From positions 375,773-439,772 of the forward strand of contig NZ_JAHKPU010000019.1 of the NCBI RefSeq assembly GCF_018860505.1: 64,000 bases of DNA. Direction: 5' to 3'. Within the stretch, counting starts at the first letter, position 1; each line of letters starts with the position of its first letter. This DNA is from Pacificibacter marinus (GTDB lineage Bacteria; Pseudomonadota; Alphaproteobacteria; Rhodobacterales; Rhodobacteraceae). This document shows, piece after piece, positions 17,506-25,795 of this stretch. The notes beneath the pieces were generated by a model. The model was not told the DNA's origin. It searched no databases and saw only the letters and a program-made list of their open reading frames with translations. Position numbers and translations under genes: made by a program.

Positions 17506-17949
17506 TTACTTAGCTGGTGCAGTCGCTTTTTTAGCGGCTTTCGTAACTTCGTCAGTTGCTTTTTTAGCAGCTGCAGTCACGTCTTCGCCCATGTCTTTGC
17601 CAGCGGCAAGCATCAGTTCAACAGTTTCCATTTGTACTGTTTTTGCAACTTCAGCAAAGGCAGCCATGTTTTCAGCGGCAAGCTCGGCTTGAGCAGATGC
17701 AAAATCTGTGAACGCTTTTGAATAGTCAGCAGGCTCAGCTTTTGCACCTGTGACGTCAGCCACTTTTGAGAGTGTTTCTTTTGTCCATTTGGAAGAAATC
17801 TCGGAAGATTTCTCAGCTGCAGCGATTGCAACTTTAGACATTTTATCGCTGAGCGATGCATTGGTTTTGAAACCGTCTTGGAATGCAGTCATGTCAACGG
17901 GGAATGCGCCCATCATGTCTTTCATGATTTTTGTGTAGTCTTCAGCCAT
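17506..17949 (-). CDS. phaP: Phasin
   Basis: Phasins coat PHA granules in the cytoplasm and set granule number and size. This 147-residue protein is largely helical, rich in Ala, Lys and Glu, with no Cys, and ends in an Ala/Lys-rich tail (KKATDEVTKAAKKATAPAK) typical of the family. I choose the ATG at 17949 because AGGAG stands 8 bases before it; the ATG two codons upstream is too close to that site. Two CTGC-N3-GCAG palindromes (18039-18049 and 18067-18077) lie upstream and are likely PhaR operators, so expression should rise when granules sequester PhaR. Confidence 0.92.
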   Translation of the reverse strand: MAEDYTKIMKDMMGAFPVDMTAFQDGFKTNASLSDKMSKVAIAAAEKSSEISSKWTKETLSKVADVTGAKAEPADYSKAFTDFASAQAELAAENMAAFAEVAKTVQMETVELMLAAGKDMGEDVTAAAKKATDEVTKAAKKATAPAK

Positions 17950-18038
17950 GATCATATCTCCTGAACTTATGTTCTGTGCGGAGGTGCTGGCCCTATGGCA
18001 GCAGATCCGCTTTGCTTCGTCTACAGTCAATATGGATG

Positions 18039-18049
18039 CTGCACCGCAG
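18039..18049. promoter_or_regulatory. Candidate PhaR operator 1 before phasin
   Basis: CTGCACCGCAG is a perfect CTGC-N3-GCAG palindrome, about 90 bp upstream of the phasin start and 28 bp centre-to-centre from a second copy. Confidence 0.7.
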
Positions 18050-18066
18050 CAAATCAAGTGAAGTTT

Positions 18067-18077
18067 CTGCAACGCAG
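18067..18077. promoter_or_regulatory. Candidate PhaR operator 2 before phasin
   Basis: CTGCAACGCAG is a second perfect CTGC-N3-GCAG palindrome in the phaC-phaP intergenic region, next to an AT-rich stretch (18079-18090). Confidence 0.7.
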
Positions 18078-18102
18078 CATATTTTTTCAAAACCAAACGG
18101 AA

Positions 18103-19896
18103 TCAGAGAGTTCCACGCGCTGTTACATATGTGCCTGGCGCCGGAGCCAGCTCAACCGCACCCGAATCACCAATATTGCGCGCAGGGATCATGTCGCCGG
18201 AACGCCCCTTGAGCCATGTTTCCCACCGCGGCCACCAACTGCCCTCGTTAAATTTGGCAGCGTCTTTCCACTCCTGAGGGGGCAGGCTCATGTCATCATT
18301 GGTATAATGGCCATATTTCTTTTTGCTGGGCGGGTTCACGATGCCAGCGATATGGCCTGATTGGGACAGAATAAAGGTTTTGTCCTCAGCCCCCATCTGA
18401 CGCACACCGTTATAGGAACTGGACCACGCCGCAATGTGATCGGTTTCGCAGCCAATCGCGCAAACAGGGACATCGACTTCGGACAGGTGCACGTGGGTGC
18501 CACAGATCGGAAAGCCCGTCGTCGCCAATTTATCGCCTTGGCAAAGGTGACGCAGATACTCGACCGCCATTTTGCCCGGCAAATTGGTGCCATCCCCGTT
18601 CCAATACAGCAAATCAAAGGCTGGTGGCGCTTCGCCCAACATATAGGACCGGATCGCAGGTTGATAAATCAGATCATTGGCACGCAGATACGAAAACGTG
18701 CGTGACATATAAAGAGAACTCATAATGCCTGTGCGTCTGGCCTCGACTTCGATCCCATCAACAAAGTCATCATCCAAGAACACGCCGACTTCGCCTTGAT
18801 CAGAAAAATCTGTCAAAGTGGTAAAGAATGTGGCCGAATTGACAGAAGTATCTTTGCGCTGTTTCAGCAGACCCAGCGTGATCGACAATGTGGTGCCTGC
18901 AATGCAATATCCCGTGACGTTGATCTTTGGCGCGCCAGTGATTTCTTTTACTTTATCGATCGCGGTTAAGAACCCCTCTTCGACATATTGATCCATCCCG
19001 ACCTCGGCATAGCTTTCGTCAGGATTCACCCAAGAGACCACGAACAACGTATAACCCTGATCCACGACCCACTTGATCAGCGAGTTTTTATCTTTGAGGT
19101 CAAGCACATAGAATTTGTTGATCCAAGGCGGGAACAACAACAACGGCACGTCATGCACCGTTTCGGTGCTTGGCGCATATTGGATCAGCTCGAACATCCG
19201 ATTGCGAAAGACCACAGATCCTTTCGTGGTGCCAAGATTGCGCCCCACTTCAAAAGCTTCCGTATCGGCCAAGCTGACAATCATTTGCCCGTCATGTGCC
19301 TCGATATCGCGCACAAGGTTTTCCAGCCCCGTCACCAGACTTTCGCCATTGGTGGCAACGGCTTGCTCAAGCGCATCTGGATTGGTGGCCAAAAAATTGG
19401 TGGGCGCAAGCATGTCAACGATCTGGCGCGTGAAATAATCAATACGTTTGCGATCACGCGCGTCCAAACCTTCGATGTCTTGCACAGCATCCGTCATCGC
19501 CTGCGCGTTGGCGACATATTGTTGTTTGATGAAATTGAAAAAGGGATGCGTATCCCACAAGGGGTTTGCGAAGCGGCGGTCTTTGGGCGTCTCATCATTT
19601 GGCGGCGTCAGGTCGCCTTTGGACAACCGGCTTTGCGCATCCGCGAAATGCGCCAGCGTTTTGCCCCAATAACCGATTTGATGCTCGATAATCTTTGCAG
19701 GATTGTTAATCATCTCGGCGGCATAGGCCGAAGCCGCCTTGACAAACAGATCATCGCTTGGGCCTTGCAGTGCTTTGGGAATCGGTTTTGAGCGCGACAT
19801 GGCGGCCGCAAGTCGTGTGGAAAGCTCTTCGATCTTGGCGATATTGGCGTTCATCACATCCAAATCACGGATTTCACTGTCTTCTTTCAGCGTCAT
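18103..19896 (-). CDS. phaC: Class I poly(R)-hydroxyalkanoate synthase
   Basis: PhaC polymerises (R)-3-hydroxyacyl-CoA, mainly 3-hydroxybutyryl-CoA, on granule surfaces. The 597-residue length fits class I synthases. The N-terminal PhaC_N domain includes FNFIKQQY and the catalytic core has the lipase-like box GYCIAG with Cys331. The catalytic Asp (ETDHIAAW) and His (SGHIAG) follow in order. It is divergent from phaZ and followed by phaP and phaR on the same strand, a layout known in Paracoccus and Rhodobacter. The start has a strong GGAGGTGA ribosome site. Confidence 0.97.
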   Translation of the reverse strand: MTLKEDSEIRDLDVMNANIAKIEELSTRLAAAMSRSKPIPKALQGPSDDLFVKAASAYAAEMINNPAKIIEHQIGYWGKTLAHFADAQSRLSKGDLTPPNDETPKDRRFANPLWDTHPFFNFIKQQYVANAQAMTDAVQDIEGLDARDRKRIDYFTRQIVDMLAPTNFLATNPDALEQAVATNGESLVTGLENLVRDIEAHDGQMIVSLADTEAFEVGRNLGTTKGSVVFRNRMFELIQYAPSTETVHDVPLLLFPPWINKFYVLDLKDKNSLIKWVVDQGYTLFVVSWVNPDESYAEVGMDQYVEEGFLTAIDKVKEITGAPKINVTGYCIAGTTLSITLGLLKQRKDTSVNSATFFTTLTDFSDQGEVGVFLDDDFVDGIEVEARRTGIMSSLYMSRTFSYLRANDLIYQPAIRSYMLGEAPPAFDLLYWNGDGTNLPGKMAVEYLRHLCQGDKLATTGFPICGTHVHLSEVDVPVCAIGCETDHIAAWSSSYNGVRQMGAEDKTFILSQSGHIAGIVNPPSKKKYGHYTNDDMSLPPQEWKDAAKFNEGSWWPRWETWLKGRSGDMIPARNIGDSGAVELAPAPGTYVTARGTL

Positions 19897-19917
19897 CTCG
19901 TCACCTCCCTAAACACT

Positions 19918-19929
19918 TTGCACTTGCAG
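19918..19929. promoter_or_regulatory. Candidate PhaR-like site between phaC and phaZ
   Basis: TTGCACTTGCAG (TTGC-N4-GCAG) resembles the CTGC-spacer-GCAG sites upstream of phaP and lies in the divergent phaC/phaZ region. The match is weaker. Confidence 0.35.
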
Positions 19930-20025
19930 CAATTAAATATACTGTAAGACTATGAGATCACGATAGTGCGACTTTTCCAATAGGGAAGCTCAGCAAGGCC
20001 GAAACTTCGGCAGAACGGAGACCAG

Positions 20026-21327
20026 ATGCGATTCATGGCAAGCTATGACTTAATGGAAACCCTACGCACCACCAATCAGTGGTTCGGGGCGACTGCACAG
20101 GCGCTCGGCTCTTACCCTGCGGCCTCAATGACGGTGAACCCTGCATTGCAAATGATGGCAGCTTGGGGCGAAGTGACAGAACGATCTTTCGCGCGCATGG
20201 CGACCAAACCCGATTGGGGCATCGCCAGCGTTGTTGGCACAGACGGACGCGATCACATCGTTGATATCAATATCGAGATGACCAAACCCTTTGGCGATTT
20301 GATCCATTTCAACGTGCAAGGTCGTGATGAAATGCCGCGCAAGGTGCTAATCGTGGCCCCCATGTCAGGCCATTACGCCACCTTGTTGCGCTCCACCGTT
20401 GTGTCTTTGCTGCCCGATTGCGAAGTCTACATCACTGATTGGCACAATGCCCGTGATATTCCAGTGTCCGAAGGCAAGTTCGACATCGAAGATTACACAC
20501 TCTATCTCGTTGAGTTCATGAAATATATGGGACCACAAACCCATGTGATTGCCGTGTGCCAACCCGCCCCATTGACCTTGGCGGCAACAGCCTATCTGGC
20601 CGAAGAAGATCCCGCCGCGCAACCACGCACGCTGACATTGATCGGTGGGCCAATCGACCCAGATGCCACCCCAACGGATGTGACAGACTTTGGCAACCGT
20701 GTCACCATGGGCCAGCTTGAACAAAGCATGATTCAGCGCGTTGGGTTCAAATACAAAGGCGTCGGGCGCAAGGTCTACCCTGGCCTTTTGCAACTCTCAT
20801 CGTTCATTTCCATGAACGCTGAGACCCACGCCAAAGCCTTTACTGATCAAATCAGCCGCGTCGCCAAAGGCGAAGCCAGCGATCACGACAAGCACAACAA
20901 ATTCTACGACGAATACTTGTCTGTGATGGATATGACGGCTGAGTTTTACCTCTCAACGGTGGACCGCATTTTCAAAGGGCTTGAAATCGCCAAGAATGAA
21001 TTTGTTGTCGATGGCAAAAAAATCGACATCGGCAAAATCACCGACGTGGCGGTCAAAACTGTCGAAGGCGAGAACGACGACATCTCTGCCCCTGGCCAAT
21101 GTGTCGCGGCGTTGGACCTGTGTACAGGCCTACCAGACAGCAAAAAAGCCTTTCACCTAGAACCAGGTGCAGGTCATTACGGGATATTTGCAGGCCGAAG
21201 CTGGCGCAACAACATCCGGCCATTGGTTTTGGACTTTATTGACCAGAACTCAGGACCGCGCGTTGTGGCTGGCACGCAAACGGCCCCTAAAGCAAAGGCC
21301 AAGGCCTCTGCCAAAAAGGCGAGCTAG
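20026..21327 (+). CDS. phaZ: Intracellular polyhydroxyalkanoate depolymerase
   Basis: PhaZ degrades native PHA granules inside the cell to release 3-hydroxyacids. The 433-residue protein has the intracellular depolymerase pattern: an N-terminal region (SYDLMETLRTTNQWFGA), an alpha/beta hydrolase core with the nucleophile Cys178 in AVCQPAPL, a Cys in place of the usual Ser, and the late His in EPGAGHYGIFAG. The C-terminus ends in a Lys/Ala-rich tail (about the last 15 residues). The ATG at 20026 has GGAG 6 bases upstream; the ATG three codons later is an alternative. It is divergent from phaC. Confidence 0.95.
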   Translation: MRFMASYDLMETLRTTNQWFGATAQALGSYPAASMTVNPALQMMAAWGEVTERSFARMATKPDWGIASVVGTDGRDHIVDINIEMTKPFGDLIHFNVQGRDEMPRKVLIVAPMSGHYATLLRSTVVSLLPDCEVYITDWHNARDIPVSEGKFDIEDYTLYLVEFMKYMGPQTHVIAVCQPAPLTLAATAYLAEEDPAAQPRTLTLIGGPIDPDATPTDVTDFGNRVTMGQLEQSMIQRVGFKYKGVGRKVYPGLLQLSSFISMNAETHAKAFTDQISRVAKGEASDHDKHNKFYDEYLSVMDMTAEFYLSTVDRIFKGLEIAKNEFVVDGKKIDIGKITDVAVKTVEGENDDISAPGQCVAALDLCTGLPDSKKAFHLEPGAGHYGIFAGRSWRNNIRPLVLDFIDQNSGPRVVAGTQTAPKAKAKASAKKAS

Positions 21328-21329
21328 GT

Positions 21330-22043
21330 TTAACGTAAAACCAGCGGCGCTTCGATTTTAAGCCAAGATTGAAGCGCCCGAGACATCGCGCGCGGTGCCT
21401 CAAGCATCGGCAAATGCCCTGCCCCTTCTATTTGCACATACTCAGCACGCGCCATCAATTCGGCCATGAATTGCTGACGGCGTGGCGGCACAAGCGTATT
21501 GGCAGCCCCCCCGATCACCATGCAAGGCAACCGCGCACGGCGCAGCACGTTTTGCATATCGGGACGGCGTTGGATGATCTTTGATTGACACAAATAAGTT
21601 TCAGCACCTATCTCCAGCGCCATATCGATCCAATGATCTCGAATAGCATTGCGATACTCCGTGTCTGCCAAGGTCGTACTTGGCATCTCCTCCATCAAAA
21701 CTTCGCCCAAACGTCCCGCTTTTGCGCGCACGATGCGCGGCTCACGCGCAGCGGCCGCGCTTGGAGTTTCCCCTTGGGCCGAGGCACAAATCAATGCAAG
21801 CCGTGTCACGCGCTTTGGCGCACGGCGCAAAATTTCTGTGGCGACAGTTGCCCCAAGATCGTGGCCCGCAATTGCAAACGTCGGCGGGGCGGTGGCCAAG
21901 ACAGACTCGGCCATTTCCTCAAGACTGTTGCCAAGCAAAGGCGCCACCTGCACGGCATGTGCGCCGCTTAAATCGGCAACCTGATCAACGAACACACGTC
22001 CGTCAGACATAAACCCAGGCAGCAACACCACAGCTTCGTTCAT
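21330..22043 (-). CDS. Alpha/beta hydrolase with Asp at the nucleophile elbow
   Basis: The 237-residue protein begins MNEAVVLLPGFMSDGRVF and has a clear alpha/beta hydrolase fold. The nucleophile elbow reads AIAGHDLGATVA, so Asp replaces the Ser normal for esterases; the triad His is in GAGHLPMLEAP. Asp nucleophiles occur in haloalkane dehalogenases and epoxide hydrolases, but overall similarity to those is not obvious by eye. I start at the ATG at 22043, where the conserved core begins, although the frame extends 23 codons upstream. The stop is 3 bp from the convergent phaZ stop. Its substrate is unknown. Confidence 0.85.
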   Translation of the reverse strand: MNEAVVLLPGFMSDGRVFVDQVADLSGAHAVQVAPLLGNSLEEMAESVLATAPPTFAIAGHDLGATVATEILRRAPKRVTRLALICASAQGETPSAAAAREPRIVRAKAGRLGEVLMEEMPSTTLADTEYRNAIRDHWIDMALEIGAETYLCQSKIIQRRPDMQNVLRRARLPCMVIGGAANTLVPPRRQQFMAELMARAEYVQIEGAGHLPMLEAPRAMSRALQSWLKIEAPLVLR

Positions 22044-22151
22044 TTCTCGCCCCGTTTTACAAACAACAACTCGCGCCCTCAGATTGCGAAGGAACGCCCC
22101 AGCGTCAAGCACTCACCTGACATGAAAGCCGATATCCGCGCAGAATTGCAG

Positions 22152-22895
22152 TCACAAACGCGACAACACCTCTAAAATGGCCGTTTCGATGATGTCCATA
22201 CAGTCCGGCGTCGAAAAGCTATGATCCGCGCCTTTGACAAATTGTAGGCGCACGTCATCGCCATCTGCGTGATCCAACAGACGAAGAGCAACAGAACGTT
22301 TCACCGAACTGTCATGCGTCCCTTGCAAAAAGCGCACCGGAAACGGCAACCGTAAAGGCGTGCGTAGCACTAGGTTTTGCCGCCCATCTTCAATCAATTT
22401 GGCTGTGATCGGATAGGGTTCGCCATAGCCCGAGGGCAAAAGCACCACACCGTTGTCACTCAGCTCGGCCTTTTGCGCAGGCGTGAATCCCGCCCACATA
22501 CTGTCTTCGGTGAAATCGGGGGCTGCGGCGATACCCACCAATCCCGCGATCTTTTGTGGCATGTTTTGCGTCAACAGCAAGGCAATCCAACCGCCCATAG
22601 ACGACCCGACCAAGACTTGCGGCCCATCTGTCAACGCCTCAATCGCAGCTTTCGCATCTTCGGCCCATTCGCCAATAGAGCCATCCGTAAACACCCCCTC
22701 GCTTTGACCATGCCCTGAATAATCAAAGCGTAGAAACGGGCGCCCCTGTGCTTTGGCCCAGGCTTCAAGCCTGACAGCTTTTGTACCCTCCATGTCAGAC
22801 ATAAATCCGCCAAGGAAAACAATGCCAGTACCAGTGCCTGCGCTTCGATTATAAGCGATGCGCCGCCCCGAATCTGTGTTCAAATACTCTGTCAT
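22152..22895 (-). CDS. Alpha/beta hydrolase (carboxylesterase type)
   Basis: The 247-residue protein has a full catalytic set: the oxyanion region FLGGFMSDMEGTKA, the nucleophile Ser in VGSSMGGWIA, the Asp in GTHDSSVKRS and the His in GADHSFS. The sequence FDYSGHGQSEG is typical of the family near the core. It resembles the ABHD10-like hydrolases of alphaproteobacteria, for which thioesterase activity has been proposed. It is transcribed with the next hydrolase gene (108 bp gap) and shares the opening MSDMEG/MSDGR pattern with it, which suggests a distant paralogue pair. Confidence 0.88.
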   Translation of the reverse strand: MTEYLNTDSGRRIAYNRSAGTGTGIVFLGGFMSDMEGTKAVRLEAWAKAQGRPFLRFDYSGHGQSEGVFTDGSIGEWAEDAKAAIEALTDGPQVLVGSSMGGWIALLLTQNMPQKIAGLVGIAAAPDFTEDSMWAGFTPAQKAELSDNGVVLLPSGYGEPYPITAKLIEDGRQNLVLRTPLRLPFPVRFLQGTHDSSVKRSVALRLLDHADGDDVRLQFVKGADHSFSTPDCMDIIETAILEVLSRL

Positions 22896-23271
22896 AACGC
22901 CTCATATCTGTTGTTTGACTGACCTATAATAGTCTGCGACCGAATTGGGAAAGCCCAACCATGTGCCCAGACCACACTTTGCATCAACCTTCGGCTGATC
23001 GTGATCAGGATTTGCTCTGACGGGTTTGCCCATGTGTTCGTCTGGCCATGTGTTAAATGCGTCCATGAACCGCGCATGAGTGCCGTCTCAACCGGTCTAT
23101 ATCCTGCGTGTTTGCATCTGATGCTTCAAGCGGTTTTGCCACATCAATACCGCTTATGCCCCCCATCAAATTTATCCGCGTTGACAATGTCGCGACACAA
23201 AGCGAAAAAGCGCGCACATAAAACCCGCAACCGGGCGCTTAGTAGGCGCCAAAACGACGAGGAACGCCCAG
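22896..23271. other. Intergenic region upstream of thrS
   Basis: This 376-bp stretch separates a minus-strand hydrolase gene from thrS. I see no convincing gene: the longest frame across it (23001-23327) has no family resemblance and runs into thrS. TTGACA at 23181-23186 could be a -35 element, but no good -10 stands 16-18 bp away. Confidence 0.5.
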
Positions 23272-25224
23272 ATGGCCCCAGTCACAATCAAACTTACCCT
23301 CCCCGATGGCTCTGTTCGCGAATATGACGCAGGCATTACGCCTGGCGAAGTGGCGACAAGCATCGCGACCTCTTTGGGGAAAAAGGCGATCTCTGCCACT
23401 GTGAACGGCGCGCATTTCGACCTGCAATGGCCGATCCATGCCGACGCTGATATCGCGATCCACACCCTGCAAGACGACGATCAAGCGCTTGAGCTGATCC
23501 GCCACGATTTAGCACACATCATGGCCCGCGCCGTGCAAAATATTTGGCCAGATGTTAAAGTCACCATCGGTCCTGTGCGCGACCACGGCTGGTTCTACGA
23601 TTTCGACCGCAAAGAGTCCTTCACCCCCGAAGATCTTGGCACGATTGAAGCCGAGATGAAAAAGATCATCAACGCGCGTGATGCGGTGAAAACCGAAACT
23701 TGGGACCGCGCCCGTGCGATCAAATTCTATGAGGACGCAAATGAGCCCTTTAAAGTCGAGCTGATCAACAAAATCCCCGAGGGCGAAGACCTACGCATGT
23801 ACTGGCACGGCGACTGGCAAGATTTGTGCCGTGGCCCGCATTTGCAAAACACCGGTCAAGTGCCTGCGGATGGGTTCAAATTGACCCATGTTGCTGGAGC
23901 TTACTGGCTGGGTGACAGCACGCGCCCGATGTTGCAGCGCATCTACGGCGTCGCGTTCAAAAACCGCAACGACCTAAAAGCCCACATGACTATGCTGGAA
24001 GAGGCAGCCAAACGCGACCACCGCAAACTGGGCCGCGAAATGGATCTGTTCCACATGCAAGAAGAGGCCCCTGGCCAAATCTTCTGGCACCCGAATGGCT
24101 GGAAAATTTACACACAATTGCAAGATTATATGCGCCGCATGCAAGACGCAGACGGCTATGTCGAGGTGAACACCCCGCAAGTGGTGAACCGCGTGCTGTG
24201 GGAAAAATCCGGCCACTGGGACAATTACCAAGAAAATATGTTCATCGTTGAAGTCGACGAAGATCATGCCCGCGAGAAAACAATTAACGCACTCAAACCG
24301 ATGAACTGCCCCTGCCACGTGCAGGTCTACAACCAAGGCATGAAATCTTATCGCGACCTGCCTTTGCGTATGGCCGAGTTCGGATCGTGTAACCGCTACG
24401 AACCTTCAGGCGCTTTGCATGGGATCATGCGTGTGCGCGGGTTCACCCAAGATGACGCGCATATTTTCTGCACAGAAGAACAAGTCGAAGAAGAAACCAA
24501 GAAATTCGTGATTTTTCTTGCGAAAGTTTACGCAGATCTTGGGTTTGATCAGTGGAAGGTGAAACTGTCCACGCGCCCTGAAAAGCGTGTTGGCACTGAG
24601 GAAAGCTGGGATGCGGCCGAGGAAGCCTTGGCCAACGGGATCAAAGCCGCAGGATATGAGTATGAAATTCAAGAGGGCGAAGGCGCTTTCTATGGACCAA
24701 AGCTTGAGTTCGTATTGACCGATGCAATTGGTCGCGACTGGCAGTGTGGCACGCTGCAAATCGATCCGAACCTGCCTGAACGCCTTGACGCATCATATAT
24801 CGGCGCCGACGGGAACAAACATCGCCCGATCATGTTGCACCGCGCCGTTTTGGGATCATTCGAGCGCTTCATCGGCATCTTGATCGAATCTCATGCAGGC
24901 AAGCTGCCATTCTGGTTGGCCCCCCGTCAGGTGGTGGTTGCGACGATCATTTCTGACGCCGACGACTATGTGCATGAGGTTGTCGCGCAACTGCGTGCCG
25001 CTGGTGTGCGTGCAGAGGCAGACACCCGCAATGAGAAGATCAACTACAAGGTTCGTGAGCACTCTTTGAGCAAAGTTCCTGTAATATTGGCCGTTGGCGC
25101 GCGTGAGGTCGAAGAACGCACTGTTTCAGTCAGACGCCTTGGTGAGAAACAAACCTCGGTCTCGCCACTGGATGAATTGGTGGCGAAACTGAAAATCGAA
25201 GCCCTTGCGCCAGACCTTCAGTAA
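23272..25224 (+). CDS. thrS: Threonyl-tRNA synthetase
   Basis: ThrRS charges tRNA-Thr with threonine and edits serine. The 650-residue protein contains an N-terminal TGS domain (about 1-62), the editing domain with the HDLAHIMAR His pair, and the class II catalytic core. The zinc-binding Cys lies in [10 protein letters not shown], motif 2 follows in [19 protein letters not shown], and motif 3 is near [16 protein letters not shown]. The anticodon-binding domain fills the last ~100 residues. Everything expected is present. A terminator follows directly. Confidence 0.98.
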   Translation: MAPVTIKLTLPDGSVREYDAGITPGEVATSIATSLGKKAISATVNGAHFDLQWPIHADADIAIHTLQDDDQALELIRHDLAHIMARAVQNIWPDVKVTIGPVRDHGWFYDFDRKESFTPEDLGTIEAEMKKIINARDAVKTETWDRARAIKFYEDANEPFKVELINKIPEGEDLRMYWHGDWQDLCRGPHLQNTGQVPADGFKLTHVAGAYWLGDSTRPMLQRIYGVAFKNRNDLKAHMTMLEEAAKRDHRKLGREMDLFHMQEEAPGQIFWHPNGWKIYTQLQDYMRRMQDADGYVEVNTPQVVNRVLWEKSGHWDNYQENMFIVEVDEDHAREKTINALKPMNCPCHVQVYNQGMKSYRDLPLRMAEFGSCNRYEPSGALHGIMRVRGFTQDDAHIFCTEEQVEEETKKFVIFLAKVYADLGFDQWKVKLSTRPEKRVGTEESWDAAEEALANGIKAAGYEYEIQEGEGAFYGPKLEFVLTDAIGRDWQCGTLQIDPNLPERLDASYIGADGNKHRPIMLHRAVLGSFERFIGILIESHAGKLPFWLAPRQVVVATIISDADDYVHEVVAQLRAAGVRAEADTRNEKINYKVREHSLSKVPVILAVGAREVEERTVSVRRLGEKQTSVSPLDELVAKLKIEALAPDLQ

Positions 25225-25248
25225 ATCGTAACCTATTGAAAATAAAAG

Positions 25249-25277
25249 AAGGCGGTCAGGATTTGGCCGCCTTTTTT
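25249..25277 (+). terminator. Terminator of thrS
   Basis: AAGGCGGTC pairs with GGCCGCCTT (one G-T pair) and is followed by TTTT. Confidence 0.85.
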
Positions 25278-25338
25278 ATGTCTAGATCACACGCAACTCA
25301 CGTTTTCGTTTGTTACAACACCTGACACACGCGTGGGA

Positions 25339-25350
25339 CACAGGCCTGTG
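25339..25350. promoter_or_regulatory. 12-bp perfect palindrome upstream of the bufferin operon
   Basis: CACAGGCCTGTG is fully self-complementary and lies 83 bp before the bufA1 start. A second palindrome, CACGCGTG, is at 25328-25335. They are candidate operators for the metallophore operon; no regulator gene is adjacent. Confidence 0.4.
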
Positions 25351-25368
25351 AATGGTATGAAAGGGGCA

Positions 25369-25407
25369 TTTGCGCCAAAGTGTCTACACCGCCAAATACG
25401 GCGCAAA
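25369..25407 (+). promoter_or_regulatory. Inverted repeat in the bufA1 leader
   Basis: TTTGCGCC (25369-25376) and GGCGCAAA (25400-25407) are perfect inverted arms 23 bp apart. They could be a wide operator or a stem in the 5' untranslated RNA, ending 25 bp before the start codon. Confidence 0.4.
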
Positions 25408-25432
25408 CGCATATCACTTAGGGAGACTATCA

Positions 25433-25735
25433 ATGTCCAAACACACAAAATCACTCGCTCTTGCTGGCGCTCTTGCTGCTGCTCTTTCTGCTCATGCAAC
25501 AACTGTGTCTGCTCAAGAAACTGAAAAATGTTACGGTGTTTCTCTCGCTGGCGAAAATGACTGTGCAGCTGGCCCAGGCACAACATGTGCAGGGACTTCT
25601 AAAGTTGACTACCAAGGCAACGCTTGGTCTTTGGTTCCGGCTGGTACTTGTGCAACAATCGAACTTCCAGCAGACGCTGACGGCATGATGCGCCACGGTT
25701 CCATGGAAGCCCTTGATCGCGACATGGCGTCTTAA
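25433..25735 (+). CDS. bufA1: BufA1 family periplasmic bufferin-type metallophore precursor (DUF2282)
   Basis: Bufferins are ribosomally made, enzymatically modified peptides that bind copper in the periplasm. This 100-residue precursor has a long signal peptide (about 1-27, ending TVSA-Q) and a DUF2282 core with four Cys at 33, 44, 52 and 73 in the contexts EKCYG, NDCA, TTCAG and AGTC, as in known BufA1 proteins. The Cys are the residues modified by the MNIO enzyme in characterised bufferins. The start at 25433 has a GGGAG ribosome site. It leads the operon bufA1-bufB-bufC-doxX. The acidic, Met-rich tail (from about 80) may add metal ligands. Confidence 0.92.
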   Translation: MSKHTKSLALAGALAAALSAHATTVSAQETEKCYGVSLAGENDCAAGPGTTCAGTSKVDYQGNAWSLVPAGTCATIELPADADGMMRHGSMEALDRDMAS

Positions 25736-25747
25736 GCTCAAAATTCC

Positions 25748-25773
25748 GATCGCCGCGTTTGTGCGCGGCGATC
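25748..25773 (+). other. Perfect hairpin between bufA1 and bufB
   Basis: GATCGCCGCG and CGCGGCGATC form a 10-bp perfect stem with a 6-nt loop and no T-run. It probably stabilises the bufA1 message or damps transcription into bufB, giving more precursor than enzyme. Confidence 0.6.
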
Positions 25774-25795
25774 ACACTCTAAAAGGGGAAACATC

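Noticed and set aside
18988-19791. Plus-strand open frame (267 codons) opposite phaC
   Set aside because: phaC is complete with all catalytic residues; the antisense frame has no recognisable domain.
23001-23327. Open frame of 108 codons upstream of and into thrS
   Set aside because: It overlaps the thrS start in another frame, has no family resemblance and lacks a good ribosome site.
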